NCBI RefSeq assembly: GCF_007197775.1
Contig: NZ_CP041638.1
Coordinates: 1,426,001-1,490,000 of the forward strand
Source of the DNA: Thalassotalea sp. PS06
Lineage (GTDB): Bacteria > Pseudomonadota > Gammaproteobacteria > Enterobacterales > Alteromonadaceae
Reading direction: 5' to 3'
Length of the DNA: 64,000 bases
The position numbers and the translations under genes are program-made. Each line of letters begins with the position of its first letter. Positions within the stretch are counted from its first letter, which is position 1. Below are positions 55,196-64,000 of the stretch, piece by piece. A model generated the notes under the pieces. The model had not been told where the DNA came from and ran no database searches. It saw nothing but the letters and a program-made list of their open reading frames with translations.

Positions 55196-56209
55196 ATGCT
55201 ATTACCGCAATTGGTAGTGTTTTTTTTCGGTGTGGGTTTAAGTATGCTGATCATGTCTTATGCACTGGCGTCAGCAGGTCATGAAGATTTATTGAAACAA
55301 TCGAGCTTTAAACAAGCAAATGCAATTAGTGATAGCCGAAAAGCCCTCGATAAAGGCCATAAAACCATCAATGATCATCTGATACTTATTGAGAGTTTAT
55401 CGGCATCTGAGCATATAGCAACCGCTCAGGTGATTGTTGATGAAGTGATCAGTATAGGGTACGTGTATCTTGATGACCGTAATTTAATTGCGTATGCCTA
55501 CTTTGTAAATTCTGTGCTCGAACCCTGGTTATCGAAAGTGGGTTTAAAGGAAGTAGCGGGTCAGCCATATGAAACCGTATATCTGCGGGCACGATTGCTT
55601 CGAGCATTGGCGCAGTTTGGGCGCAATAAACAAATTACCAGTTATTTGCAGAGCCTGGCGCCGATTTATTTACAGGGCGACTCCGGCATCAGTGTCGAGT
55701 TAGGTACCGAAGCCCTGCGTATCAGCGCCATAAACGCAAACCGTAATCAACAGGACCTGGTACATCGCTATTTTAAAGTCGCGGACTCGACCAGCAATCC
55801 GCAACTTCGAAAAAGCATTGTGCAGGCCATGTATTTTAGCGATTCCACCGCTATTCATTATATTTTTAAGCAAAGTCCTAAGGCCGGTTTTTCATCGGGC
55901 GAGCGCATGTATATTCTGCAACGCCTGTTTTGGCAGAACAAAGAGCAGGCTATTTTATATCAGTGGCTCGAAGATGATTTTTCCAAATGGGTTGCGAATT
56001 TACCTTTGCTATACCAGAGTGTGCTTCCGGAAGTATTTACACCATCCTGCCAGTGGGATAACGCCCAATCTTTATATGATTTCTTCAGCGACAAACGCAG
56101 TATTTTTCAAACCAGCTTACAAAAACAGCTCAGCAAAACGGCGCAGTGCCTGCAGGTAAAACAATTGCAAAAACCGCTGTTAAACGATTTTCTCGCTTCT
56201 TATAATTAA
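55196..56209 (+). CDS. Uncharacterised membrane-anchored protein
   Basis: The product has 337 residues from ATG 55196; an open frame extends upstream to a TTG at 55049 and the true start is unsure. A hydrophobic segment (LLPQLVVFFFGVGLSMLI) at the N terminus acts as anchor or signal. The rest is mainly helical, with alternating Leu/Ala-rich segments suggestive of repeats. I do not recognise a family. It precedes rsgA by 15 bp, so the two may be cotranscribed. Confidence 0.6.
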   Translation: MLLPQLVVFFFGVGLSMLIMSYALASAGHEDLLKQSSFKQANAISDSRKALDKGHKTINDHLILIESLSASEHIATAQVIVDEVISIGYVYLDDRNLIAYAYFVNSVLEPWLSKVGLKEVAGQPYETVYLRARLLRALAQFGRNKQITSYLQSLAPIYLQGDSGISVELGTEALRISAINANRNQQDLVHRYFKVADSTSNPQLRKSIVQAMYFSDSTAIHYIFKQSPKAGFSSGERMYILQRLFWQNKEQAILYQWLEDDFSKWVANLPLLYQSVLPEVFTPSCQWDNAQSLYDFFSDKRSIFQTSLQKQLSKTAQCLQVKQLQKPLLNDFLASYN

Positions 56210-56224
56210 CTAAAGAGATACTCC

Positions 56225-57271
56225 ATGAGTGAGCAACCTTTAACCTTAGTTCAGCTTGGTTGGCGTCCGTTTTTTCAGCAACAACTGACTCTGGATGAAT
56301 ACGAAACGGTAAAAATAGGCAGGGTGGCAGAACATCACCGTAGTCAGCTTAAAGTCGCGTCTGATGAGGGAAGTTTTGATGTCGCAATAACTGCCCAGGA
56401 AAAAGGTGTATGCGTGGGCGACTGGATACTGTTTAACGATGATTTTCAGCTGGTAAGAGTGCTGGAACGTCAATCCCTGTTTCAACGAAAAGCCGCGGGA
56501 ACCAAGGTTGATATTCAGTTGATTGCCGCCAATATTGATTTAGCCTTGTTGGTGTCATCGTTAAATCAGGACTTTAACTTAAGTCGAATCGAAAGATACC
56601 TGGTAATGGCTCGGGAGGCTGGCGTTGAAGCGCTGATTGTATTGACGAAAGCGGACTTAACCGATGATGCCTCTGAAAAACTGCAGCAGGTTCAGGAGCT
56701 CGACAATGGTTTACATATCCTTAGTGTTAATGGTTTGGATGCAAATCAGGTTGAGGCAATCTCTCAGTATTACAAGCAGGGCGATACCCTGGTCTTACTG
56801 GGCTCTTCTGGCGTTGGTAAATCAACGCTGGTAAATACCTTAATGGGAGAGACGGTGATGGAAACTACCGCTATCCGCGAAGATGATAGTAAAGGGCGCC
56901 ATACTACCACCCACCGTTCGTTAAAGGTGCTGCCATCAGGCGCATTAATTCTCGATACACCAGGCATGCGTGAGTTGCAATTGGCAGCTGCCGAGCAAGG
57001 GGTTAATGAAACGTTTCAGGAAATCGTTGAGTTAGCAAATAACTGTCGGTTCAGTGATTGTAGCCATACCAGTGAACCTGGTTGCGCCATTCAACTGGCG
57101 CTAGCCGATGGTAGTCTCGATCAACGACGCTATCAAAGCTATCAGAAACTGTTAAAAGAGCAGGCGTTTAACAGCGCTTCCCTGGCGCAAAAACGTGCCA
57201 AAGATAAAGCGTTTGGCAAAATGGTCAATAGTATTCAAAATGAATCGAGAAATCGTAAACGCGGAAATTAG
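56225..57271 (+). CDS. rsgA: Ribosome small-subunit-dependent GTPase A
   Basis: The product has 348 residues. An N-terminal OB-fold is followed by a circularly permuted GTPase with motif order G4 (VLTKADL), G1 (LLGSSGVGKSTLVN), G3 (LDTPGMREL). A C-terminal zinc finger has CRFSDCSHTSEPGC with the expected Cys/His spacing. RsgA helps late maturation of the 30S subunit. The frameshifted GGCT-like gene starts immediately after its stop. Confidence 0.95.
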   Translation: MSEQPLTLVQLGWRPFFQQQLTLDEYETVKIGRVAEHHRSQLKVASDEGSFDVAITAQEKGVCVGDWILFNDDFQLVRVLERQSLFQRKAAGTKVDIQLIAANIDLALLVSSLNQDFNLSRIERYLVMAREAGVEALIVLTKADLTDDASEKLQQVQELDNGLHILSVNGLDANQVEAISQYYKQGDTLVLLGSSGVGKSTLVNTLMGETVMETTAIREDDSKGRHTTTHRSLKVLPSGALILDTPGMRELQLAAAEQGVNETFQEIVELANNCRFSDCSHTSEPGCAIQLALADGSLDQRRYQSYQKLLKEQAFNSASLAQKRAKDKAFGKMVNSIQNESRNRKRGN

Positions 57272-57273
57272 TT

Positions 57274-57611
57274 TTGGAATATTTATTTGTATATGGGACG
57301 TTAGCGCCGGGTAAGCCGAACCAGCATGTGCTAAAAGATCTAACCGGTGAGTGGTTCAACGCTACAGTCAGAGGAAAGCTATATCAGTCTGGTTGGGGGG
57401 GGCCACCATGGGCTTTCCGGGAATTGTTCTTGATACAGATGGCCCGGAGGTAAATGGGCAGGTGTTTGCATCAAATCAGCTGTCAGATTTCTGGTCGCAA
57501 CTGGATGCCTTTGAAGGGGGTGGTTACCAACGGGTTTTGGTAAATGCCACCTTGGATAATGGTGAGACAGTGCAGGTAAATATCTATGAAGTTAAAGTTC
57601 CTGACGCGTGA
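57274..57611 (+). pseudogene. Gamma-glutamylcyclotransferase-family gene, frameshifted at a G8 tract
   Basis: A TTG start with a GGAAA site just after rsgA begins the family N terminus EYLFVYGTLAPGKPN and continues to VRGKLYQSGWG. At a run of eight G (about 57395-57402) the frame is lost. The next frame resumes with GATMGFPGIVLDTDG and continues to the natural end NIYEVKVPDA. One extra G, or two fewer, would restore a protein of about 112 residues. The family forms 5-oxoproline from gamma-glutamyl peptides. The shift may be a real mutation, a phase-variable tract or a homopolymer sequencing error. Confidence 0.85.
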
Positions 57612-57627
57612 TAAGGTCAGGAACTTT
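57594..57627. terminator. Convergent hairpin between GGCT-like gene and mgsA
   Basis: A perfect 12-bp stem, AAAGTTCCTGAC with GTCAGGAACTTT, has a 10-nt loop containing the plus-strand stop codon. It can serve both directions. Confidence 0.75.
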
Positions 57628-57636
57628 AATTAAACG

Positions 57637-58095
57637 TTATTGTGTTCGCTCGGATAGATAACGTTCGTAATCTGGCACATCTTTATCGAATGGTTTTTCA
57701 AACAGGCTCGAGGTAATTAATAGATCCGCGGTAGCCACGTTACAAGCCACCGGGATATTCCACACCGCTGCCAGTCGCAACAATGCTTTTACGTCCGGGT
57801 CATGGGGTTGTGCTTCTAACGGGTCCCAGAAAAATATCATAACATCGATAACCTGCTCGGTGATCAGAGCGCCTATCTGCTGGTCACCGCCAAGAGGGCC
57901 GCTAATTAATTTGCTAATTTCCAACCCGGCTTTTGCCTCTAAAACGCTGCCTGTAGTACCCGTGGCATAGAGTTTATGCGGTCTAAGTTTTTCAGCATGA
58001 GCACTAACCCAATCAAGCAATGCTGGCTTCATATTATCGTGGGCAACCAGGGCGATGGTCTTTTGTTCTGCAGTGGTGACTTTCTTAAATAACAT
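57637..58095 (-). CDS. mgsA: Methylglyoxal synthase
   Basis: The product has 152 residues, the standard length. Conserved blocks are [42 protein letters not shown] and [20 protein letters not shown], including the catalytic Asp residues. It converts dihydroxyacetone phosphate to methylglyoxal and phosphate, a bypass that relieves phosphate shortage in glycolysis. It is a single gene. Confidence 0.96.
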   Translation of the reverse strand: MLFKKVTTAEQKTIALVAHDNMKPALLDWVSAHAEKLRPHKLYATGTTGSVLEAKAGLEISKLISGPLGGDQQIGALITEQVIDVMIFFWDPLEAQPHDPDVKALLRLAAVWNIPVACNVATADLLITSSLFEKPFDKDVPDYERYLSERTQ

Positions 58096-58236
58096 AGGGT
58101 TACACTAAAAAATGACTAGGAGAATAAATTAAAATAAATTGCCCTTAACTACAACCGTGTAGGCGCTGGGTTTTGCATGTTAGAAAGATTAATGGTTAAA
58201 TAACTGTAAATATAATCAGTGTTTTATTGCCAAACC

Positions 58237-59598
58237 ATGGAAAATATACAGGTTACTCATCTTTTTTTATTCTGCGCTATCGCTTTCAGTCTGCTTTTTA
58301 TCATGGTTGTTGTGCTTTGGTTTAGCCATCGAAAAGCGGTTTCATTATTTCATCAGTCTCTCGAGATGTCGTCTTATCAGCAATTGAGCGAATCATTGAT
58401 ACCGGCGCTAACCGCGTCGATGCAAAATTGCTTTGTGCAAGGTATGCATGAGCAACAAACGCAATTGCAAAAACTGTTGTTTCAAATACAACAGCAACAG
58501 GTCAAAGTTAGCAATGAACACCATGTTAATTTAATGCAGGCGCTGCATGACCATAAAGAAAAATCTGCGCAGTTGCAGACCAGCGGCTTTAAGCAGTTAA
58601 TTGAGCATTTGCAACAATCCACCCAGGCGCATCGTCAGGAGATGCAAAATAGCATGCAACAAAGCTCGAAAGCCTTGGCGCAAAGTATGAAAGAGCTGAC
58701 AGAATCTACAGATAATCGCTTGAAGGACATTTCCAAAGAGGTGGAAAACCGGTTATCGGAAGGCTTTGAGAAAACCACGAAAACCTTTAATGACATCTTA
58801 AAACGCCTGGCATTGATTGACGATGCGCAAAAGAAAATTACTGAATTGTCGAGCAATGTTGTTAGCCTGCAGGAAGTGCTTGCAGATAAACGTTCCCGTG
58901 GAGCGTTCGGAGAGGTTCAGCTGAACGGCCTGATCCGTAACGTATTACCGGAAAAGCACTTTTCCATTCAACATACTCTGTCGAACGGCAAGATAGCCGA
59001 TTGTGTATTGTTCTTGCCAAAACCTACCGGCAATGTGGTGATTGATTCCAAGTTCCCACTGGAATCTTATCGACGTATGCAGGACGAACAGTTAACAGCT
59101 AGTGAGCGCAAAACCGCACAAACCCAGTTTCGTCAGGACATCAAAAAACACATTAAAGACATTTCTGAAAAATACCTGATCAGTAATGAGACCGCAGATG
59201 GGGCGGTTATGTTTATCCCCGCAGAAGCCATCTTTGCAGAAATTCACGGCCACTACCCGGATTTAGTTGAAGCTGCGCATCGGGCCAGGGTATGGTTGGC
59301 ATCGCCTACTACCTTGATGGCGATTTTGACCACGGCGCGTTCAGTACTCAAAGATGAAGCCACCCGCCAACAGGTGCATATTATTCAAGAACACTTGGGT
59401 CTGCTTGCCGACGATTTCAATCGATTTACCACTCGATTTGATAACCTTGCCAAACACATCGACCAGGCGGCGTCTGATGTTAAACAAATTCACACCAGCG
59501 CCCATAAGATCAGTCGCCGTTTCACCAAAATAGATCAGGTAGAAATGCTCAATGAGCCCGAGCGTAGCTCTGAATCTATGTTAGAAATGAAAAATTAA
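58237..59598 (+). CDS. rmuC: DNA recombination protein RmuC
   Basis: The product has 453 residues from ATG 58237. One N-terminal transmembrane helix (about 8-28) precedes a long coiled coil (about 40-215). The RmuC nuclease-like domain contains RSRGAFGEVQLNGLIRNVLP, VIDSKFPLESYRRM and ARVWLASPTTLMAIL. RmuC limits inversions between short inverted repeats; this is of interest given the many palindromic repeats here. Confidence 0.94.
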   Translation: MENIQVTHLFLFCAIAFSLLFIMVVVLWFSHRKAVSLFHQSLEMSSYQQLSESLIPALTASMQNCFVQGMHEQQTQLQKLLFQIQQQQVKVSNEHHVNLMQALHDHKEKSAQLQTSGFKQLIEHLQQSTQAHRQEMQNSMQQSSKALAQSMKELTESTDNRLKDISKEVENRLSEGFEKTTKTFNDILKRLALIDDAQKKITELSSNVVSLQEVLADKRSRGAFGEVQLNGLIRNVLPEKHFSIQHTLSNGKIADCVLFLPKPTGNVVIDSKFPLESYRRMQDEQLTASERKTAQTQFRQDIKKHIKDISEKYLISNETADGAVMFIPAEAIFAEIHGHYPDLVEAAHRARVWLASPTTLMAILTTARSVLKDEATRQQVHIIQEHLGLLADDFNRFTTRFDNLAKHIDQAASDVKQIHTSAHKISRRFTKIDQVEMLNEPERSSESMLEMKN

Positions 59599-59704
59599 CC
59601 AACCTATGGACGATTGGCGATAACTGGAAAAATTTGCCAACCATTTGTTTTGTATGACATATTGACGTACCTAACAAGTCGTAGTTCAGACAAGGAGTAA
59701 TAAG

Positions 59705-60052
59705 GTGCAGTATCTTTATAATATGTTTCAGGATTTGAGGATTAGTGATCAGGATGTCAAACTCGATCAGGCAAAATACAGGTCTTTTCAAAACGAAGCC
59801 CATGCCCACACTTTGGCTGAGAAAATCGATCAGTTATACATTATGAATCTTGCGGCGTTAGAACTACTCAATGAACTGGGTGTCAGCAAGTCGCAGATTC
59901 AGAGAAAGATTGAAGAAATTGACCTGCGCGATGGCAAAAAGGATGGCAAAGTTGCTACTGCAAATGAATGTTCTGACTGTGGGCGCAAGGTTTCGAAACG
60001 CCGCTCTAATTGCTTTTATTGCGGTGCCAAAATTAATCAGCTGAGTTTTTAA
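59705..60052 (+). CDS. Small zinc-ribbon protein
   Basis: The product has 115 residues from GTG with an AAGGAG site. The N half is helical. The C terminus carries a two-CxxC zinc ribbon, CSDCGRKVSKRRSNCFYCGAK. Function is unknown; such ribbons often bind nucleic acid or partner proteins. It starts a run of four small plus-strand genes. Confidence 0.7.
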   Translation: MQYLYNMFQDLRISDQDVKLDQAKYRSFQNEAHAHTLAEKIDQLYIMNLAALELLNELGVSKSQIQRKIEEIDLRDGKKDGKVATANECSDCGRKVSKRRSNCFYCGAKINQLSF

Positions 60053-60076
60053 GCGTTTTTAAAGAATGGAGTCCAT

Positions 60077-60472
60077 ATGATGCGAACGATGGTGTTATTC
60101 ACCCTGTTATCTTGTTCGGTTCAAGCTAATCAGCCACCGCTTGTTGTTGATCGCGGCATATCGGGCGGTGATATCCAGCTCGCGTTTCCTAATGACGAAA
60201 ATATTGTTCCGCAAATTAGCGACTTTGGTGTGTTAAATAATGTGTTAATGAGCAACGAGGCAGGGGAGCGTTGGGCGGTTGTTACCTTTACTAATTTGGC
60301 AACGGGAAAAAGAAGCCTAAACCAAAAACATGTCATGGCATTATTGGCGAACGGTGAGCGTATCGTGCCATACGAATTTTCCGAGGATTTTGAGGGAGGC
60401 GAAACTCTGTCCCTGACCCTGAATTTTGGTGAAAATAAGTTTCCATTATTGCAGGTTTATACCCGCAACTAA
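60077..60472 (+). CDS. Exported protein of unknown function
   Basis: The product has 131 residues with a signal peptide ending near VQANQ and a beta-rich mature part. There are no Cys residues after the signal and no recognised motif. A GGAG site precedes the ATG. It lies 24 bp after the zinc-ribbon gene. Confidence 0.6.
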   Translation: MMRTMVLFTLLSCSVQANQPPLVVDRGISGGDIQLAFPNDENIVPQISDFGVLNNVLMSNEAGERWAVVTFTNLATGKRSLNQKHVMALLANGERIVPYEFSEDFEGGETLSLTLNFGENKFPLLQVYTRN

Positions 60473-60516
60473 CATTCACTTTTATCTAATCAATATCGAA
60501 TTAATGGAGTTCAATT

Positions 60517-60717
60517 ATGGCGGGAGTCGGTTTATTTAGCCTGCTAATCGTTTTTATCATCTGGCTATTACCTATTGTATTCATTGCCACATCATCGAAA
60601 ACCCGCGCCGGCGAAAAGGTGATCTGGCTGATCTTAGTGGTTTTTGTGTCTTGGCTTGCCTGGTTGCTATATTGGCTTCTGGCGCCATTACACACTAGCG
60701 ATTTGAAGCAATCCTAA
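60517..60717 (+). CDS. Small two-helix membrane protein, superinfection-immunity-like
   Basis: The product has 66 residues with two hydrophobic segments (about 3-24 and 35-56) separated by SSKTRAGEKVIW. This resembles the short family that includes the T4 Imm-like superinfection immunity domain and PLDc_N-like anchors. The resemblance is loose. A TGGAG site precedes the ATG. Confidence 0.55.
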   Translation: MAGVGLFSLLIVFIIWLLPIVFIATSSKTRAGEKVIWLILVVFVSWLAWLLYWLLAPLHTSDLKQS

Positions 60718-60744
60718 CTCAATTATTAAGAGACGTAATCAATT

Positions 60745-61239
60745 ATGGAAGATAACAATTTTAAAGCACCTGATGCGGAATTAGTGGTAGAAACCAATCA
60801 GCAATATCGGTTGGCAAGCCGCTGGCGCCGTCTGTTTGCATCAATCGCAGATTCCATTGTAATGATGGTTTTGATTATTCCTCTGATGTTTATTACCGGA
60901 GCTTTTGACGACATCATGGCCGGTGGTGAGCCTTCACTAATCTATAACCTGGTGCTTGGTCTTGTCGGCGTGATTATTTTTGTTGCCATCAATGGCCATT
61001 TTCTTATCAGCTCAGGGCAGACTGTTGGCAAGAAGCTTCTTAATATCCGCATTGTTACTGATCAGGGTAAACATGCAGATTTCGGGGTGTTGGTAGCTCG
61101 CTACGCGTTTTATCTGGGGGTTCCGCTCATCCCGGTTATTGGTGGCATTATTAACCTGGTTAATATTCTGTTTATCTTTAATTCCACTAAACAATGTTTG
61201 CATGACAAAATTGCAGGCACCTACGTTATTGATAATTAA
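60745..61239 (+). CDS. RDD-family membrane protein
   Basis: The product has 164 residues. The family motif lies in LASRWRRLFASIADSIVMM (Arg and Asp pair) and is followed by SSGQTVGKKLLNIRIV and a C-terminal CLHDKIAGTYV. Three to four transmembrane helices are visible. RDD proteins are mostly uncharacterised; some act in sodium/proton exchange. It ends the run of small genes and is convergent with 61334. Confidence 0.88.
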   Translation: MEDNNFKAPDAELVVETNQQYRLASRWRRLFASIADSIVMMVLIIPLMFITGAFDDIMAGGEPSLIYNLVLGLVGVIIFVAINGHFLISSGQTVGKKLLNIRIVTDQGKHADFGVLVARYAFYLGVPLIPVIGGIINLVNILFIFNSTKQCLHDKIAGTYVIDN

Positions 61240-61333
61240 TAAATACCTATTGAGTAGTAGAGTCATTCAGTAATTTGATTATTGAAAAGCCAGTTACGGA
61301 TGGCTTGCTATTCAAATCGCTGCACTAGCAGGA

Positions 61334-61573
61334 TTAGTCATCATCGCTATTTGGTCGGTTAAATAAAAACAGTAGAACGATGTGATACAGGGCAGATAAC
61401 AGGCAACAAACGACCAATATTAACATTGGGTAAAACAACAGTGTTAGCTGTGCATCCCTTGCAATGAAAGCAAAACCACCGCAAATAAAAGCAATGACTA
61501 CTTCTAAGAATATGACTTCTCGCTCATCTTTAATATTGGCGGAAATCGGCCGTAATAATCGTCTGATTTTCAT
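61334..61573 (-). CDS. Small two-TM membrane protein
   Basis: The product has 79 residues with two hydrophobic segments (about 22-38 and 44-70), a basic N terminus and an acidic C terminus. The topology is consistent with an inner-membrane protein. No family is recognised. It lies 57 bp after the dipeptidase on the same strand... with the dipeptidase ending downstream of it at 61631 on the minus strand, so both may share a transcript. Confidence 0.5.
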   Translation of the reverse strand: MKIRRLLRPISANIKDEREVIFLEVVIAFICGGFAFIARDAQLTLLFYPMLILVVCCLLSALYHIVLLFLFNRPNSDDD

Positions 61574-61630
61574 CGCTACATCCTTGTAATGAAAAGGACG
61601 ACTTTGATATTGTCGCCCTTGTTAATTAAA

Positions 61631-62893
61631 TTATGCTTGTTCGCTCGTTTTGGCAGCGACTTCCTCAACCTGCTGCCACACCCGCATCAGGTTTTGTCCG
61701 AGAATTTTGGCAATATCTTCGTCGCTATATCCACGTTGAATCAAACCTTCAACTAAGTTTGGAAACGTACTAACGTCCTTGAGCCCTGTTGGCAGGCTAT
61801 CGCCAACACCATCATAATCAGAGCCAATACCGACGTAATCGATACCCGCAATTTCAACGGCGCGATCGATGTGATCTAACACGTCCTGTATGGTGGCAAA
61901 TGGGTAAGGGTTCTCGGTGCGATAATTCTTGGCAAAGGCCTTTACCTTATCATCATTCTTGTCCAAGCCATGTTCTTTAATGAAGTCTTCAGTTTTTTCG
62001 TCCTTGGTCAGATTCCATTGATAAGCCTCATTGGTCAGGAAAAATGAGCCAAAGTTAATCTGTATGACGCCGCCATTGTCTTTTAAGGCTGTTAACATCT
62101 CATCGCTCATATTACGTTCCATACCCGGTGTGAAATGGCGCAAAGAAGAGTGGGAGGCAATAACCGGGGCTTTGGTTAATTCCATAACCTGAAAAAAAGC
62201 CTGGTCGCTGACATGAGAGATATCAATCATTACGCCCATATCGTTCATTGCCGTGACTAACTCTTTGCCAAAAGGGCTTAATCCCTGCCAGTGTTTATCG
62301 TCAGAATAGGATGAGTCGCTGATATGGTTACTCTCGCTGTGAGCCAAGGTAATATAGCGCACACCGCGCTTATAAAAATGTTCCAGATTCTGCAAATCAC
62401 CTTCGATTGGGCTACCGTTTTCCATACCAAGCGGCAGGGAAATCTTGCCCGCGGCGAAATTATCTTCAATATCTTTGGCTGAATACGCCAGTGCGAAATC
62501 ATTCGGCGCTCTGCCAACGATGGCTTCAACACGGTCGATAAGCAAATCTGCCATGGCTTTTGGGCTATAAGGGTGTTGACCTGGCTCATCTTCTAATTTT
62601 GGCGGTGTATAAATCGACATAAATGCCGCATTCAGGCCACCTTGTCTGGCACGTGGTAAATCAAATTCACCTTTTTCGGTGGCTTTGGTTACATCTTCAT
62701 ACAGGCCTTCTAGTCGGTACGGCACATCGATATGGGTATCGACAATCAATTGCTGTTGTGCGAGCTGATGGGCTTTGTCACTGGCGACTATCTCTTTAAC
62801 GACTGTCTCTGCAGGAGCGTCACTGCATGCGCTTGCGCCTAATAATGATAATGATGCAACCAGTGTGCAATTCGTCCAATTTGAAGTTTTCAT
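61631..62893 (-). CDS. Membrane dipeptidase, peptidase M19 family
   Basis: The product has 420 residues. The signal peptide ends near ASACSDAP, a possible lipobox. The renal-dipeptidase-like barrel has zinc ligands in VDTHIDVPYR, MENGSPIEG, IDISHVSDQAF and ASHSSLRHF, and the GIGSDYDG block near residue 345. It cleaves dipeptides, including those with D-residues, at the envelope. It lies 30 bp downstream of the transporter gene, suggesting cleavage and uptake of amino acids together. Confidence 0.94.
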   Translation of the reverse strand: MKTSNWTNCTLVASLSLLGASACSDAPAETVVKEIVASDKAHQLAQQQLIVDTHIDVPYRLEGLYEDVTKATEKGEFDLPRARQGGLNAAFMSIYTPPKLEDEPGQHPYSPKAMADLLIDRVEAIVGRAPNDFALAYSAKDIEDNFAAGKISLPLGMENGSPIEGDLQNLEHFYKRGVRYITLAHSESNHISDSSYSDDKHWQGLSPFGKELVTAMNDMGVMIDISHVSDQAFFQVMELTKAPVIASHSSLRHFTPGMERNMSDEMLTALKDNGGVIQINFGSFFLTNEAYQWNLTKDEKTEDFIKEHGLDKNDDKVKAFAKNYRTENPYPFATIQDVLDHIDRAVEIAGIDYVGIGSDYDGVGDSLPTGLKDVSTFPNLVEGLIQRGYSDEDIAKILGQNLMRVWQQVEEVAAKTSEQA

Positions 62894-62923
62894 TATTATT
62901 TTTACTCCTTGTGCTTGGGGTTA

Positions 62924-64000
62924 TCAGTTAAAAGCTACATTAATAAAAACGATGCTAAGTAGTATCGGGCAAACAAAACGAATGTAGTTTGCCCAAAGTG
63001 TGATCCAGAGATTATCGCCGCGTTTTGCTTCGTCACGTAAACGATTGCCTCGGCTCCATAGCCAGCCAACGACGATAAAATAGAACAAGCCCATAATCGG
63101 CAATTGGAAGGTGTTCACCCAGGTGATAATCATGCCAAAAAGGGTGTCGAAAAACGCGACTAAGGTCATGCTCGCGATGAGTACAACAATCGAAACACCG
63201 AACGTCGCCTTGTTTCGTGACATGTTTTTATCTTCAACCAGGTAAGAAACCGGAACTTCCGTCGATGATAAGGTAGAGGTTAAAGCTGCCATTGACATTA
63301 GCGAGAAAAACACCAGGCCAACGATGATGCCAACATCTCCCATGGCATCAAATAAGTTAGGCAATATATTGAAAATCAATTGCCCTTCGCCAATAAGCAC
63401 GCCGTTATCAAACACTTTCAAGCCATTATGCTGGGCCACAAACAACGCCGGAATAATAAGCAAACCTGCTAAGAAGGCAATTAACGTATCCAATGCGGTA
63501 ATAGACGCCACCAGTTTGCCAAGGTTATCGCCTTTTTTCAGGTAGCTACCGTAGACCATCATGCCACCGACACCAATGGATAGTGAGAAGAATGCCTGAC
63601 CCATGGCGGAAATAATTAACTTAGGATCGGTAATCTGGTTAAAGTCTGGCACCAGATACATTTTTAAACCTTCGCTGGCACCCGGTTGTTGCAGGATATA
63701 AATAATCAAACCTATCAACATGATAAATAGTGCTGGCATCAAGCGTGACGACCAGCGTTCGATACCGGCGTGAATGCCCTGGAATATGATTAACGCGGTG
63801 AGAACGATAAAAATCGGCGTGAAAATAATATTGCGGCCAAGGCTGCTGGTTTCCAACCAGGTAGCAACGCCTGTAAGACCAACAAGCTCTGATAGCGGTG
63901 CTAACGCATGGGATAACATCCAGCCGGCAACAATGGAATAAAAGCTGAGCATCAAAATGGCACCCATCAATCCAAATAGTCCGGCAAACTTACCCATTCG
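62924..64000 (-). CDS. Sodium-dependent amino-acid-type transporter (NSS family), 5' end outside window
   Basis: The visible part is about 358 C-terminal residues; the frame is open to the right edge. It has about nine helices. The NSS helix-6-like segment FFSLSIGVGGMMVYGSYL and the later SLMSMAALTSTLSSTEVPV are typical of the bacterial LeuT-like branch. These carriers import amino acids or other small amines with sodium. Pairing with the dipeptidase suggests uptake of released amino acids. Confidence 0.9.
   Translation of the reverse strand, partial: RMGKFAGLFGLMGAILMLSFYSIVAGWMLSHALAPLSELVGLTGVATWLETSSLGRNIIFTPIFIVLTALIIFQGIHAGIERWSSRLMPALFIMLIGLIIYILQQPGASEGLKMYLVPDFNQITDPKLIISAMGQAFFSLSIGVGGMMVYGSYLKKGDNLGKLVASITALDTLIAFLAGLLIIPALFVAQHNGLKVFDNGVLIGEGQLIFNILPNLFDAMGDVGIIVGLVFFSLMSMAALTSTLSSTEVPVSYLVEDKNMSRNKATFGVSIVVLIASMTLVAFFDTLFGMIITWVNTFQLPIMGLFYFIVVGWLWSRGNRLRDEAKRGDNLWITLWANYIRFVCPILLSIVFINVAFN

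Overview
The window comes from a marine-type gammaproteobacterium, most likely Alteromonadales (Colwelliaceae or Alteromonadaceae). This rests on the gene order ybgC-tolQRAB-pal-cpoB, then tRNA-Lys, then nadA, on moderately AT-rich DNA, on short palindromic repeats between genes, and on a sphingomonad/Alteromonas-type TonB receptor. The genus is inference.

Layout. 1-620 is a tandem array of about 158-bp palindrome-rich units. 697-4024 holds a small membrane protein, an Old-Yellow-Enzyme-type oxidoreductase and a sulfatase gene broken by three frameshifts. 4361-4460 is a candidate small RNA. 4850-10189 is the complete Tol-Pal envelope operon, followed by four identical tRNA-Lys genes, a hairpin array, nadA, more repeats and tRNA-Ser(GGA). 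13477-16817 is a three-gene unit: an exported arginase/agmatinase-like ureohydrolase, a PpiC-like membrane protein and a HupE/UreJ-type membrane protein. 17054-22220 carries a two-component system, a DJ-1/PfpI protein, a periplasmic NTF2-like protein and a GlpQ-type phosphodiesterase. A 21-bp motif recurs at the same distance upstream of the DJ-1 and NTF2-like genes.

The centrepiece is 22525-43295. This looks like an inducible uptake and catabolism island for an unknown organic compound. It encodes five two-domain NTF2/SnoaL-fold proteins, a sodium:solute symporter, a TonB-dependent receptor, a TPR-sulfotransferase, three alpha/beta hydrolases (two exported), a fuconolactonase-like amidohydrolase, an HpcH/HpaI aldolase, an HpsN-like relative of histidinol dehydrogenase, an SDR, a bicupin and a LacI-family regulator. 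A 14-bp palindrome with central CpG, TGACTTCGAAGTCA, occurs three times perfectly and twice nearly so, each time upstream of island genes. It is the probable operator of the LacI protein, so the separate transcription units can be read as one regulon. The receptor and symporter would bring the compound across the two membranes, the NTF2-fold enzymes and hydrolases would remodel it, the HpsN-like enzyme and SDR would oxidise it, and the lactonase-like enzyme and aldolase would release central metabolites. The substrate cannot be read from the sequence.

43419-64000 is more ordinary chromosome: an HDAC-family deacetylase, an exported esterase-like lipoprotein, a secreted subtilisin divergent from a tricorn-type protease, a DsbA-like protein, a CIA30 protein, glutaredoxin, a K+ channel, RsgA, a frameshifted gamma-glutamylcyclotransferase, methylglyoxal synthase, RmuC, several small membrane proteins, an M19 dipeptidase and the 3' part of a sodium-dependent transporter that runs off the right edge.
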